Part shown: positions 1 through 8,413 of the stretch, one piece after another
Numbering within the stretch: the stretch's first letter is position 1
Layout: each line of letters begins with the position of its first letter
Assembly: GCA_016868835.1 (NCBI GenBank)
Contig: VGFR01000010.1
Span: forward strand, 1-33,672
Origin: Bacteroidota bacterium
GTDB lineage: Bacteria; Bacteroidota; Bacteroidia; Flavobacteriales_D; Sanyastnellaceae
DNA: 33,672 bases
Direction of reading: 5' to 3'
Notes under the pieces: generated by a model
Told to the model about the DNA's origin: nothing
Databases searched by the model: none
The model's input: only the letters and a program-made list of their open reading frames with translations
Made by a program: the position numbers and the translations under genes

Positions 1-2347
1 AACATATGTCCTTCATGGCATTGTTATCAATATTCACTTCGGCAACAAGCACATTTAAGTCTCCACGTAATTCAAATTGCTGCATGAGTTCTTTCTTCAC
101 TTGCATGGCCTGCATGTGCTTCAACTGATCCAATTCCTTTTCAGTATGTGCAAGTCTATGCAACAAATCTTCAATGGCTTTGGTAATGTTCTTGTTTTTA
201 AGCAGAACACGGGCTTGCTCCAATTCTGCCTTTTCCATTGCCATCTTGTGCTCAACTGCATCGGCAGTAATGGCTTCAATTCTGCGAATACCTGCGGCAA
301 CGGCGGCTTCGGAAGAAATTTGAAAAGCGCGAATATCACTTGTTTTTTGAACGTGCGTTCCACCGCATAACTCCACACTACTTCCAAATTGAATAACCCG
401 AACAGTAGATCCGTATTTTTCTCCAAACAGCATCATAGCACCTTGCGCCTTGGCCTCGTCCATGGTTGCATTTCTATTTTCCACCAATGGCAAAGCTGCA
501 CGAATGCGTGTATTTACAAGTTGCTCCACTTGTTTCAATTCTTCATCTGTAACCTTTGCGAAATGAGAAAAGTCGAAACGTAAATACTCTGAATTAACCA
601 AAGAACCCTTTTGTTCCACATGTGTACCTAGTACTTCGCGCAGCGCCTCATGCAACAAATGCGTAACGCTGTGATTGCACTGTGAGCGTTCACGCTTCTC
701 GCGATCTACAACGGCGGTGAATGTTGCGCTCACATTCTCGGGCAGTTGTTCAACGAAATGAACGCTGAGGTTGTTTTCTTTCTTCGTATCAATAACCACT
801 ACACTTTCGTTGATGGTTTTTAAGACTCCGGTGTCTCCCACTTGTCCGCCACCTTCGGCATAGAAAGGCGTGTTGCTCAGTACCAATTGAAAACTCTCTT
901 TTCCCTTCGCCTTAATTTTTCTGTATTTCAGAATTTTCGTTTCACATTCCAGTGAATCGTATCCAACAAATGAAGATTCTCCGGCTTCCAATTCAACCCA
1001 ATCATCTGTCTCTAATTTCGTTGCATTTCTGCTTCTCTCTTTTTGTTTTTCCAACTCTTCTTCAAAGCCTTTTGAGTCAACACCAACTCCTTTTTCTGAA
1101 GCAATTAAAGATGTTAAATCGAAAGGAAATCCAAACGTATCATACAATTCGAAAACAGCCTTTCCATCTAAAACTGAAACTCCCTTGCTCAGATGCTCAT
1201 CTAACAATTGAATGCCTTTATCTAAGGTTCGCAGGAAGCTCTCTTCTTCTTCCCGAATTACCCGCTTCACCAAATCTTTGTTCGACACTATTTCTGGAAA
1301 AAATGCGCCCATTTCCTGAACCAATACATCAACCAATTCAAAAATAAATGCTTCTTTACGATTCAAGAAACTGTATCCGTAACGAATGGCTCTGCGCAAG
1401 ATTCGGCGAATGACATACCCAGCTCCACTGCTTGCTGGTAACTGTCCGTCTGCAATGGTGAAAGCAACAGCGCGCACGTGATCAGCAATAACACGAATAG
1501 CAACGTCTTGTTTCGAGTCACTGCGTGTATATGCCACACCCGAAATAGTTGAGATTTGTTCAATGATTGGCGTGAAAACATCTGTGTCGTAGTTAGATGT
1601 TTTTCCTTGCAAAGCCACACAGAGTCTTTCAAAACCCATTCCGGTATCAACATGTTTATTTGGTAAAGGTTCCAAATCGCCATTTGCTTTTCTGTTGAAC
1701 TGCATGAATACGTTGTTCCAGATTTCAATCACTTGCGGATGACTCTCGTTCACCAAGGTTTTTCCATCAACAGCCTCACGTTCAGCATCTGTTCTTAAAT
1801 CGAAATGAATTTCACTGCATGGTCCACATGGACCTGTTTCGCCCATTTCCCAGAAATTATCTTTCTTATTTCCCCGAAGAATTCGGTCCTCAGGAATGCA
1901 TAATTTCCATATATCAAAAGCTTCTTGATCGAATTCCAATCCCTCTTTTTCATCTCCTTCAAACACGGTCACATACAAACGATCTTTTGGAAGTTTATAT
2001 ACCTCTGTGAGAAGTTCCCATGCCCAAGTAATAGCGTCTTGCTTGAAATAATCACCGAATGACCAATTACCCAACATTTCAAACATGGTGTGATGGTATG
2101 TATCAACCCCTACTTCTTCCAAGTCATTGTGTTTTCCACTTACACGCAGACATTTTTGTGAGTTGGCAATTCTTGCATGTTCAATAGTGCCGTGTCCAAG
2201 AAATAAATCTTTGAACTGATTCATACCTGCATTGGTGAACATTAAGGTGGGGTCACCCTTCACAACAATGGGTGCCGATGCTACAATGTGATGTTGTTTT
2301 GATTTAAAAAAATCTAAAAAAGTTTGACGTATTTCTTTGGCCTTCAT
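1..2347 (-). CDS. alaS: Alanyl-tRNA synthetase, 3' end cut by window edge
   Basis: Class II synthetase that charges tRNA-Ala with alanine in the cytoplasm. About 782 codons are present. The protein begins [17 protein letters not shown] and then shows the family's N-terminal segment [15 protein letters not shown] (motif 1 region) and [15 protein letters not shown] (motif 2 region). The editing domain carries both zinc-ligand signatures: HSVTH (HxxxH) near position 680 and CGGTH (CxxxH) near 365. I read the frame through to the left edge without finding an internal stop, so the gene is intact as far as it can be seen. The window ends inside the C-terminal (C-Ala/DHHA1) region, just after [23 protein letters not shown] element (minus, 2362-2355) lies 8 bases before the ATG and fits a Bacteroidota -7 box with a very short leader. 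It is divergent from the M23 peptidase gene. Confidence 0.97.
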   Translation of the reverse strand, partial: MKAKEIRQTFLDFFKSKQHHIVASAPIVVKGDPTLMFTNAGMNQFKDLFLGHGTIEHARIANSQKCLRVSGKHNDLEEVGVDTYHHTMFEMLGNWSFGDYFKQDAITWAWELLTEVYKLPKDRLYVTVFEGDEKEGLEFDQEAFDIWKLCIPEDRILRGNKKDNFWEMGETGPCGPCSEIHFDLRTDAEREAVDGKTLVNESHPQVIEIWNNVFMQFNRKANGDLEPLPNKHVDTGMGFERLCVALQGKTSNYDTDVFTPIIEQISTISGVAYTRSDSKQDVAIRVIADHVRAVAFTIADGQLPASSGAGYVIRRILRRAIRYGYSFLNRKEAFIFELVDVLVQEMGAFFPEIVSNKDLVKRVIREEEESFLRTLDKGIQLLDEHLSKGVSVLDGKAVFELYDTFGFPFDLTSLIASEKGVGVDSKGFEEELEKQKERSRNATKLETDDWVELEAGESSFVGYDSLECETKILKYRKIKAKGKESFQLVLSNTPFYAEGGGQVGDTGVLKTINESVVVIDTKKENNLSVHFVEQLPENVSATFTAVVDREKRERSQCNHSVTHLLHEALREVLGTHVEQKGSLVNSEYLRFDFSHFAKVTDEELKQVEQLVNTRIRAALPLVENRNATMDEAKAQGAMMLFGEKYGSTVRVIQFGSSVELCGGTHVQKTSDIRAFQISSEAAVAAGIRRIEAITADAVEHKMAMEKAELEQARVLLKNKNITKAIEDLLHRLAHTEKELDQLKHMQAMQVKKELMQQFELRGDLNVLVAEVNIDNNAMKDIC

Positions 2348-2411
2348 GATTTGGCAAATTTAGTTAGGGAAGGCTCAAGTGAAAGCTACATTCTGTTGTA
2401 AATTCGCTTTT

Positions 2412-3371
2412 GTGCGTAAAGACAAATCGAAATATCGGTTCAACCCCATTACTCTCGACTATGAGGCCATTACATATACCATTCGAGATTATTCTTGGAT
2501 TGTAGTCCGTTATCTGCTCGCCGGTGTGGTTTTAGGGGGAATTGGAATTGTCTTATACGCGTCTTTTTTTAAAGATCCAGAGACCACCAACCTCGAGAAA
2601 AAAATTGACTATTTGGAAGATCAAATCAAGGTCTACAACCAGAAATTAGATACCCTTGAAATTTTCGCTGAGGAACTTGAAAAGCGCGATGAGACCGTGT
2701 ATAGATCCATTTTTGGGGCGGCCCCATACCAAAGAAAATTCTCTGGCTTCGTTCCCAATGCCACCAATGACTTCAGTACTGATGAAGACATTTTAGAAAC
2801 TCAATACCGCATACGTAGACTTCAAGAAATGTTCGTTTCTCAGAGCAAATCATACGAAGAGATTTATCAACTTGCCAGAAATCAAGGCGAAATGCTCAAT
2901 TCAATACCGGCTATACAACCTGTTTCGAACCAAGACTTAGAACGCATTTCATCTGGTTTTGGATACCGTATTCACCCCATATACAAAGTTGCAAAATTGC
3001 ATACAGGATTGGATTTCGCTGCCGATATTGGAACTGAAATATATGCCTCTGGTGATGGTGTTATAGAGCAGGTTGAGAGCGTACTTACTGGTTATGGCAA
3101 CAATGTTATTATTAACCACGGTTATGGCTATCAGACACTTTATGGCCACATGAGTAAAATACTGTGCGTCCAAGGTCAACAAGTAAAAAGAGGACAGTTA
3201 ATAGGACTAGTTGGAAACACCGGAGCATCAACAGGACCGCACTTGCACTACGAAGTTTGGCGAAATGGTGAAAAAGTGGATCCTGCGTTTTATTTTTACA
3301 ACGATATTACACCTGAACAATATGAAGAGGTGTTGCAAAGGGCAGCCAATGCAACACAAAGCTTCGACTAA
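2412..3371 (+). CDS. M23 family membrane-anchored metallopeptidase
   Basis: Likely cell-wall endopeptidase or LytM-type factor acting on peptidoglycan in the periplasm. The protein starts RKDKSKYRFNPITLDYE, the conserved start of Bacteroidota M23 proteins. It then has one membrane helix (about residues 30-50), a coiled coil (LEKKIDYLEDQIKVYNQKLD) and a C-terminal peptidase domain with GFGYRIHPIYK, HTGLD (HxxxD zinc ligands), YGHMSK and HLHYE (HxH). All metal ligands are present, so it should be catalytically active. I chose the GTG at 2412 (319 aa), because the conserved family start follows directly. An in-frame GTG at 2379 would add 11 unconserved residues, and there is no ATG. It is followed after 8 bases by the merR gene, probably as one transcript. 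Confidence 0.93.
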   Translation: MRKDKSKYRFNPITLDYEAITYTIRDYSWIVVRYLLAGVVLGGIGIVLYASFFKDPETTNLEKKIDYLEDQIKVYNQKLDTLEIFAEELEKRDETVYRSIFGAAPYQRKFSGFVPNATNDFSTDEDILETQYRIRRLQEMFVSQSKSYEEIYQLARNQGEMLNSIPAIQPVSNQDLERISSGFGYRIHPIYKVAKLHTGLDFAADIGTEIYASGDGVIEQVESVLTGYGNNVIINHGYGYQTLYGHMSKILCVQGQQVKRGQLIGLVGNTGASTGPHLHYEVWRNGEKVDPAFYFYNDITPEQYEEVLQRAANATQSFD

Positions 3372-3379
3372 TTACTGCT

Positions 3380-3712
3380 ATGTCTAAGACTTTCGAAATG
3401 GAAAAAATTTATTTCAGCATCTCAGAAGTTGCTGAAATGTTTGACGTGAACGCATCGCTATTGCGTTTTTGGGAGAAAGAATTTCCACAATTGCAACCCA
3501 GAAAAAACAGTAAGGGTAACCGCATTTACACCAAAAAAGACATTGAGCTATTCAAACGTATTCATGAATTGGTTCGTGTGAAGGGCTTCACCTTAGAGGG
3601 AGCAAAAAATGCGCTTCGCACCAAATCAAATGCAGAAGAAGAAGCTCCGAACTTACAAGCAAAACTGTTGCAGATTCGCACTGAGCTTGTGAGTATTGCC
3701 AGCGCTCTTTAA
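3380..3712 (+). CDS. Small MerR-family transcriptional regulator
   Basis: DNA-binding regulator of 110 aa. The MerR helix-turn-helix is at about residues 7-75: IYFSISEVAEMFDVNASLLR, then FWEKEFPQLQPRKNSKGNRIYTKKD and a wing segment IHELVRVKGFTLEGAKNAL. The remaining 35 residues form a short charged helix with no recognisable effector-binding domain or metal-binding cysteines, so the inducer is unknown. It sits 8 bases downstream of the M23 peptidase, an arrangement that I recall as frequent in Bacteroidota. It ends on the same TTAA palindrome as the convergent UbiA-type gene. Its targets cannot be told from the sequence. Confidence 0.93.
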   Translation: MSKTFEMEKIYFSISEVAEMFDVNASLLRFWEKEFPQLQPRKNSKGNRIYTKKDIELFKRIHELVRVKGFTLEGAKNALRTKSNAEEEAPNLQAKLLQIRTELVSIASAL

Positions 3713-4587
3713 TTCAAATAAAGAAAGTAAACAAAGCACGCTCCCCACAAAAGAAGCGCTGAAATCATTACCGGATCCTTCGTAGCTATCTTCACCGGTG
3801 AAGCCGATTTTTTCTCAATGAAAACAAGGGCAAAGTAGCGCAATACACCAAGTATTACGGGTAAAATAGAAATATAGAAATACGCTGTATTGAATTGTTT
3901 CGCTACTTCGGTATCAACTGCATACTGCATGTAACACACGGTAGATAAGGTCATGACAAACACAATGGCGTTTCTGGTAAATTCCATGTTGTACTTCGAA
4001 CCACGCAATTGATCGGCACCGGCAGATTTCTTTTCTAACAAAACCAAATCATCATACCGCTTTCCAAGAACCAATCCCAGAGCCAAAAGAAAGGACATAA
4101 TAAACAACCATTTGGAAGTAATTATATCACTTGCTTCGCCACCTGCTGCAATGCGCAGAACAAATCCAAAAGCAACAACCAACACATCGACAATGGCAAT
4201 TTTCTTAAGTCCAAAACTATATGCAAGGTTTAAGAATAAATACAGCGTAAGTATCCACGTTTCAGATGGAGGCATGTAAAACATACATGCAAAAACAACA
4301 AGAACTAAAAAGAGAATGAGGCCTAGTGCGGCATTCAACGATAGTTGTCCCGACGCAATGGGCCTATACTTCTTGGTAGGATGTACACGATCTGAAGGAA
4401 TATCTGACAAGTCATTGATAATATAAACCACACTACTGAGGGCACAAAATGAAATGAAGGTTAACCATATCTCTTTTGCAGATAGGGTTTCAACAATAGC
4501 GCCTCCAAAAAAGGCAGGAAGGAAAATAAACAGATTCTTCACATAATGAGAAGGACGAAGTGTAGCTATAAGACTGTTTATTTTCAT
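3709..4587 (-). CDS. UbiA-type prenyltransferase, DPPR-synthase-like
   Basis: Integral membrane transferase of 292 aa with about 8-9 hydrophobic helices. The signature INDLSDIPSDRVHP (residues 57-70) is the NDxxDxxxD aspartate-rich Mg/pyrophosphate motif. It is followed by KKYRPIASG, the pattern of decaprenyl-phosphate phosphoribosyltransferases within the UbiA superfamily rather than of ubiquinone or menaquinone prenyltransferases. Family knowledge suggests that it joins phosphoribosyl pyrophosphate to a polyprenyl phosphate at the inner membrane. It lies 18 bases after the GT-C-like gene and shares a run with the HAD-IB phosphatase, which could remove the 5-phosphate. Substrate is inference; a heme or menaquinone-type UbiA is less likely given the RPIASG-type motif. 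Confidence 0.85.
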   Translation of the reverse strand: MKINSLIATLRPSHYVKNLFIFLPAFFGGAIVETLSAKEIWLTFISFCALSSVVYIINDLSDIPSDRVHPTKKYRPIASGQLSLNAALGLILFLVLVVFACMFYMPPSETWILTLYLFLNLAYSFGLKKIAIVDVLVVAFGFVLRIAAGGEASDIITSKWLFIMSFLLALGLVLGKRYDDLVLLEKKSAGADQLRGSKYNMEFTRNAIVFVMTLSTVCYMQYAVDTEVAKQFNTAYFYISILPVILGVLRYFALVFIEKKSASPVKIATKDPVMISALLLWGACFVYFLYLN

Positions 4588-4605
4588 GACAGCTCCGAAA
4601 TTACA

Positions 4606-6231
4606 TCAATTCAATTCATATACATAGAGGTCACCAAAAGAATTAAAATTTGGAATTCTCCCCTTCAAATGCACATGTTCATCTTTCTCCAATTCATACG
4701 CTGAGAAAATATAACTCAATTGCAGCATTTTCGCTTTTTCCCAATTCAATACAATTCGATGTTGGGCATGGGTAGGAACAACCAATTTACTTCCCCAACT
4801 TTGAATGTTTTCAGCATACGATTTATTGAACTCAAGCGCAGGAGCAATCAATTCCATGAATTGGTGCTTCAATGTAACCGGATAATTCGTGTGGTACCCG
4901 TCTATAGTTGAATATCCTAAAAATACACCTACCGCTGGATCTATTCCATAATGTAGAACACGCTTCGTATGGTTGGGTTCAGCAAGCACATAGAGTTCAT
5001 TGCACTTATTTACTCCGTAATAGGTGTCCCACTTTTCAACATGCTCTGAATGTTTTTTTCCCGTTACATTCGATAACCATTCTTCATTTTTTGCTAACGC
5101 GAAAATGCAGAATCCAAACGCTCCGCAGAGAGCCAAGTATTGCTTCCACGGCCGATCAGATCGCGATGCATAGAAATAGCATAGTATCCAAGCCACGGCA
5201 TATAGGAAATAAAAACGATCCAATTGAAACGCTTTCAAAAACGGTATCGCATTTCTTACATTTAAGGCATAGAGCGATTTATACCATGCCGCAAAAAATG
5301 CCGCTCCAATAATTCCAACAAGGAGCAACCAAAACTTTCTATCATGTACCCCATTTTTCCAATTGATGATACCGAAGATTGGAATAAACAACAAAAGTGG
5401 CAAATGCTCAGAGGGTGCATGATATTGTCCATTCATAAACAGGTCAAAGGCAGCATGTAACATGGGTTTAAATGCAAAGCCGCTGAGCACCCATTCCGTC
5501 CGATGTGAAACAAATTGACTGTCTGTCAAAAATTGAACAAAAAGTCCAATGTCTGATAAAACCAAGGTTAGCGTCAGTACCACTATGGACAACAACATGC
5601 GCCATTTGCCATTTTCATTGCGAACAAGCATCCACAACAGGTATCCACCGAAAAGCGCTAACAATGCAAAACCACCAAGTACGAAACTACTGGCAAGACC
5701 GTAGAAAAGTAGGAGGCCAAAATTCAAAAGAACCTTTTCGTTTTTTTTAATGCGAAGCAATGCCAATAAGGCCAAAGGAAGGCCCGGTATGGCTAATCCG
5801 TGAATTGCATAAAACGGTAACATGGCGAATCCAATGCTTAAAAATCCAATTGAAAGCTTACGCATCATTGTATTCTCCTGCGTGCTCAATGTTTTCAAAA
5901 GCAACATCATGCCCGTGAATGCAACAATCCGAACACCAATAACCAAAATGAACATGGCCCATGATGCTGGTAATAAGAAAAATAACCAAGAAATTAAATT
6001 GAACGGACTATTGGTATACGCGTTTTTCGGTATGTCACCCATGTAACCCGCAACAACTGACTGATTCGACAATTGGAAAAAAAGTCCCTCTTTCGCCGGT
6101 TGTGTTTTAAAAATAATTTCAGAGTCTAAATTGTCATGGATTATATAAAATGAATTGGAAAGCTGCATGCACCCCAATCCCATGATCAAGAGAAACACCA
6201 AAGCAATGACCCATTCCAATTTTATTTTCAT
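4606..6231 (-). CDS. Polytopic membrane protein, GT-C-like (DUF6044/YkoS-like)
   Basis: Hydrophobic protein of 541 aa with about 10-12 predicted membrane helices and a soluble C-terminal tail of roughly 150 residues. After the first helix comes a periplasmic loop with IIHDNLDSEI, the position where GT-C glycosyltransferases carry their catalytic acidic pair. The overall look recalls DUF6044 (B. subtilis YkoS) proteins, but this is from memory. I chose the ATG at 6231 because it overlaps the HAD stop as ATGA (6231-6228), implying translational coupling. An in-frame ATG at 6264 would extend into the HAD gene. Between a phosphatase and a UbiA-type transferase, transfer of a polyprenyl-linked sugar to an envelope acceptor is the most natural guess. 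Confidence 0.72.
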   Translation of the reverse strand: MKIKLEWVIALVFLLIMGLGCMQLSNSFYIIHDNLDSEIIFKTQPAKEGLFFQLSNQSVVAGYMGDIPKNAYTNSPFNLISWLFFLLPASWAMFILVIGVRIVAFTGMMLLLKTLSTQENTMMRKLSIGFLSIGFAMLPFYAIHGLAIPGLPLALLALLRIKKNEKVLLNFGLLLFYGLASSFVLGGFALLALFGGYLLWMLVRNENGKWRMLLSIVVLTLTLVLSDIGLFVQFLTDSQFVSHRTEWVLSGFAFKPMLHAAFDLFMNGQYHAPSEHLPLLLFIPIFGIINWKNGVHDRKFWLLLVGIIGAAFFAAWYKSLYALNVRNAIPFLKAFQLDRFYFLYAVAWILCYFYASRSDRPWKQYLALCGAFGFCIFALAKNEEWLSNVTGKKHSEHVEKWDTYYGVNKCNELYVLAEPNHTKRVLHYGIDPAVGVFLGYSTIDGYHTNYPVTLKHQFMELIAPALEFNKSYAENIQSWGSKLVVPTHAQHRIVLNWEKAKMLQLSYIFSAYELEKDEHVHLKGRIPNFNSFGDLYVYELN

Positions 6232-6827
6232 GACACCAAATTGATTTGATTCCCATTCACCCAATATCCAAGACTTACCTCGCGTAGTATGTATAAATCA
6301 GATTTTTCATTTCCAAAAGCGATGGTCTCACATTTGGAAAAATCGCAATACGCTTTTGCCAACTTCAATTTTTCTTTCCCTTTAACATTTCTTTCAACTT
6401 CAAATCCAGAGAAAATTTGGTTGGAATACACGGCAGGTGTAGCCATGCACACATAACCATTACTTTCACAAAATGGTCGAATCCAAAGATCTAATGATGC
6501 AGAGAGAATGACAATCTCGGCCTTGTTGGCCTGGTACTCCGCAATTCGAGTTACGACCTTAGAATTCAATTTTTCTTGCAGCAGGGGAATGAACTTTTGC
6601 GCCACTTGATGCAGTTCTAATTCGGATTTATGTTGCAATAAGCGCTTCATCCATTTGTTTTTCACCTTAGCCTTGTTCGATGAAAATAGGTATTCAGGAA
6701 AAAGTAAAATAAAGGAGGTATATGTTCTCCATTTTCCAACCGAAAAAATTAAAAAATCCAACAGCGAATCGCGTTGGTACAGGGTTCCATCGAAGTCAAC
6801 AAATACAATGGTTTTTTGGCTAGGCAT
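6228..6827 (-). CDS. HAD-IB family phosphatase
   Basis: Cytosolic phosphatase of 199 aa from the HAD superfamily, subclass IB (SerB-like). Motif I is VFVDFDGTLYQRDSL with the nucleophile and acid/base aspartates, motif II is VILSASLD, motif III lysine lies in NVKGKEKLKL, and motif IV is AFGNEKSDLYIL. The small helical cap lies between motifs I and II. I chose the ATG at 6827 (MPSQKTIVFVDFDGT), since an upstream start at 6896 adds an unconserved stretch and would overlap the divergent cryptochrome gene. HAD-IB and UbiA domains are fused in one polypeptide in some bacteria, and here they occur as separate genes of one operon. The substrate may be a phosphorylated polyprenyl-pentose, but this is inference. 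Confidence 0.88.
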   Translation of the reverse strand: MPSQKTIVFVDFDGTLYQRDSLLDFLIFSVGKWRTYTSFILLFPEYLFSSNKAKVKNKWMKRLLQHKSELELHQVAQKFIPLLQEKLNSKVVTRIAEYQANKAEIVILSASLDLWIRPFCESNGYVCMATPAVYSNQIFSGFEVERNVKGKEKLKLAKAYCDFSKCETIAFGNEKSDLYILREVSLGYWVNGNQINLVS

Positions 6828-6885
6828 ATAATCTGTTGGGAAGATAAAAAAATAAACAATTCGACCCCCATCTTGTTTGAGAAGT

Positions 6886-8133
6886 ATGGCACGCATTCTC
6901 TATTGGTTCCGCAATACGCTGCGAGTAGAAGATCTACTTCCCTTTCAGCCTGAACCAGACGACACGCTGTTTGGTTGTTATGTTCTAGATGAACGTAACA
7001 CCTCCTCCACGCCCATTGAAAAAATGCGCATGGGTCCAAAAAGGAAAGATTTTTTACTGAATGGACTTCACATCTTGAATCAAGAGATGGTTCGTTTGGG
7101 TGGAAATCTCATTTTTAAAGAAGGAAATGTGGTGAAGCAAATTCTTCAACTTGTCACTGAGTTGCGCATTGATACCTTCATATACAACGAAGAACTGGGA
7201 ACAGAAGAAATAAACGATTCCATGCGCATTCATCTTGCCTTGCAAATACGTGGTGTTCGTGTTGCTAAAACGCAATTGAATTATTTTTCTTCCTTCCCAG
7301 ATGTACCCTTTGATATTGTAGACACTCCCAAAATATTTACTGTTTTCAGAAAGAAGTTGGAACAGCACGGAGCCTTTCAAATGCAACCCCATTTTTCACC
7401 ACAAAAATGGGATGCTCATGCAAGTGATCCCATTCCACATGCCAGCCATGATTCTGTATTTGAAAGTGGTTGTATAGCCGGAAAAAAACGTGTGCTGTCA
7501 TACATTCATGAAACACAACTGGCGAGAACTTACAAGGAAACGAGGAATGAACTTTTGGGAATGGATTTCAGTACCAAATTCAGTCCTTACCTTGCTTTTG
7601 GATTCATTTCACCTGTTCAGATCCATCAAGAACTTGTTCTTCATGAACAAGAATTCGGTGAAAACGATAGCACCTATTGGATCAAATTTGAATTGCTCTG
7701 GCGCGACTTTTTCCGCTATGTATTTCTTCAGCATGAATCGAAAATTTTCCAAGCATCGGGCATCGGAAACAAATCAAACACCCCACGTGAAGATTTTGCC
7801 CTTTTTGAAAAATGGAGAACGGGGAAAACGGGCGATGATTTCGTAGATGCAAACATGATTGAACTGCTGCAAACCGGATACATGAGCAACAGAGGAAGAC
7901 AAAACGTTGCAAGTTTCTTGGTGCATCAATACCAGATAGATTGGCGTTGGGGTGCATGGTGGTTCGAACACCAACTGGTAGACTATGATGTCTGCAGCAA
8001 TTGGGGCAATTGGCTTTATCTAGCCGGCGTTGGAAACGACCCCAGAGAAAATAGAGTATTCAATACACAAAAACAAGCGAGAGACTATGACCCGCAGGGA
8101 AAATACAGAGCTTATTGGCTCGAAAAAAGATAA
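6886..8133 (+). CDS. DASH-type cryptochrome / photolyase
   Basis: FAD-containing blue-light protein of 415 aa that repairs cyclobutane pyrimidine dimers, in the DASH group preferentially in single-stranded DNA. The N-terminal photolyase alpha/beta domain starts ILYWFRNTLRVEDLLPF. The FAD-binding helical domain contains YKETRNELLGMDFSTKFSPY and STYWIKFELLWRDFFRY. The C-terminus has WRWGAWWFEHQLVDYD, then YLAGVGNDPRENRVFN and YDPQGKYRAYW, which are typical of CRY-DASH. The ATG at 6886 (MARILYWFRN) is preferred over 6877 because it matches the family start. It is the first gene of a three-gene light-repair operon and its 3' end overlaps the DUF2805 gene by 47 bases. Confidence 0.95.
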   Translation: MARILYWFRNTLRVEDLLPFQPEPDDTLFGCYVLDERNTSSTPIEKMRMGPKRKDFLLNGLHILNQEMVRLGGNLIFKEGNVVKQILQLVTELRIDTFIYNEELGTEEINDSMRIHLALQIRGVRVAKTQLNYFSSFPDVPFDIVDTPKIFTVFRKKLEQHGAFQMQPHFSPQKWDAHASDPIPHASHDSVFESGCIAGKKRVLSYIHETQLARTYKETRNELLGMDFSTKFSPYLAFGFISPVQIHQELVLHEQEFGENDSTYWIKFELLWRDFFRYVFLQHESKIFQASGIGNKSNTPREDFALFEKWRTGKTGDDFVDANMIELLQTGYMSNRGRQNVASFLVHQYQIDWRWGAWWFEHQLVDYDVCSNWGNWLYLAGVGNDPRENRVFNTQKQARDYDPQGKYRAYWLEKR

Positions 8134-8413
8134 ACTTCGTACAGAAGAAATAGACCGCATTGTTGAAATGGCCTGGGAAGACAGAACCCCATTCGATGCC
8201 ATTTTACTTCAATTTGGTATAAGTGAATCTGAAGTTATTGAACTCATGCGAAAAGAAATGAAACCTTCCTCCTTTCGCATGTGGCGCGAGCGGGTGCAGG
8301 GAAGGGCTACGAAGCATGCCAAAAAAAGAACATCAGATTTAAATGAAGACGCCCGATTCAAATGCACAAGACAGCGTAGTATTTCCAACAATAAAATTTC
8401 AAAACGGAAATGA
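8087..8413 (+). CDS. DUF2805 / TIGR03643 family small protein
   Basis: Conserved small protein of 108 aa. The recognisable core is EEIDRIVEMAWEDRTPFDAI, then QFGISESEVIELMRKEMKPS and SFRMWRERVQGRATKH, which matches the DUF2805 (TIGR03643) family as I remember it. It resembles a helix-turn-helix-like fold followed by a basic tail rich in Lys and Arg, so nucleic-acid binding is possible but unproven. The family is often found next to photolyase genes, and here it lies between two of them. The ATG at 8087 lies inside the end of the cryptochrome gene; a later start is possible because the first 15 residues are not conserved. Its stop overlaps the next start as ATGA (8410-8413). Confidence 0.85.
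   Translation: MTRRENTELIGSKKDKLRTEEIDRIVEMAWEDRTPFDAILLQFGISESEVIELMRKEMKPSSFRMWRERVQGRATKHAKKRTSDLNEDARFKCTRQRSISNNKISKRK

Noticed and set aside
121-426. Minus-strand frame of 101 aa, together with the one at 1363-1728, at first suggesting a broken alaS
   Set aside because: They are shadow frames. The alaS frame itself is open from 2347 to the left edge and keeps the zinc motifs in frame.
7682-7957. Minus-strand frames of 91 and 66 aa inside the cryptochrome gene
   Set aside because: The plus strand has continuous CRY-DASH similarity over this stretch.
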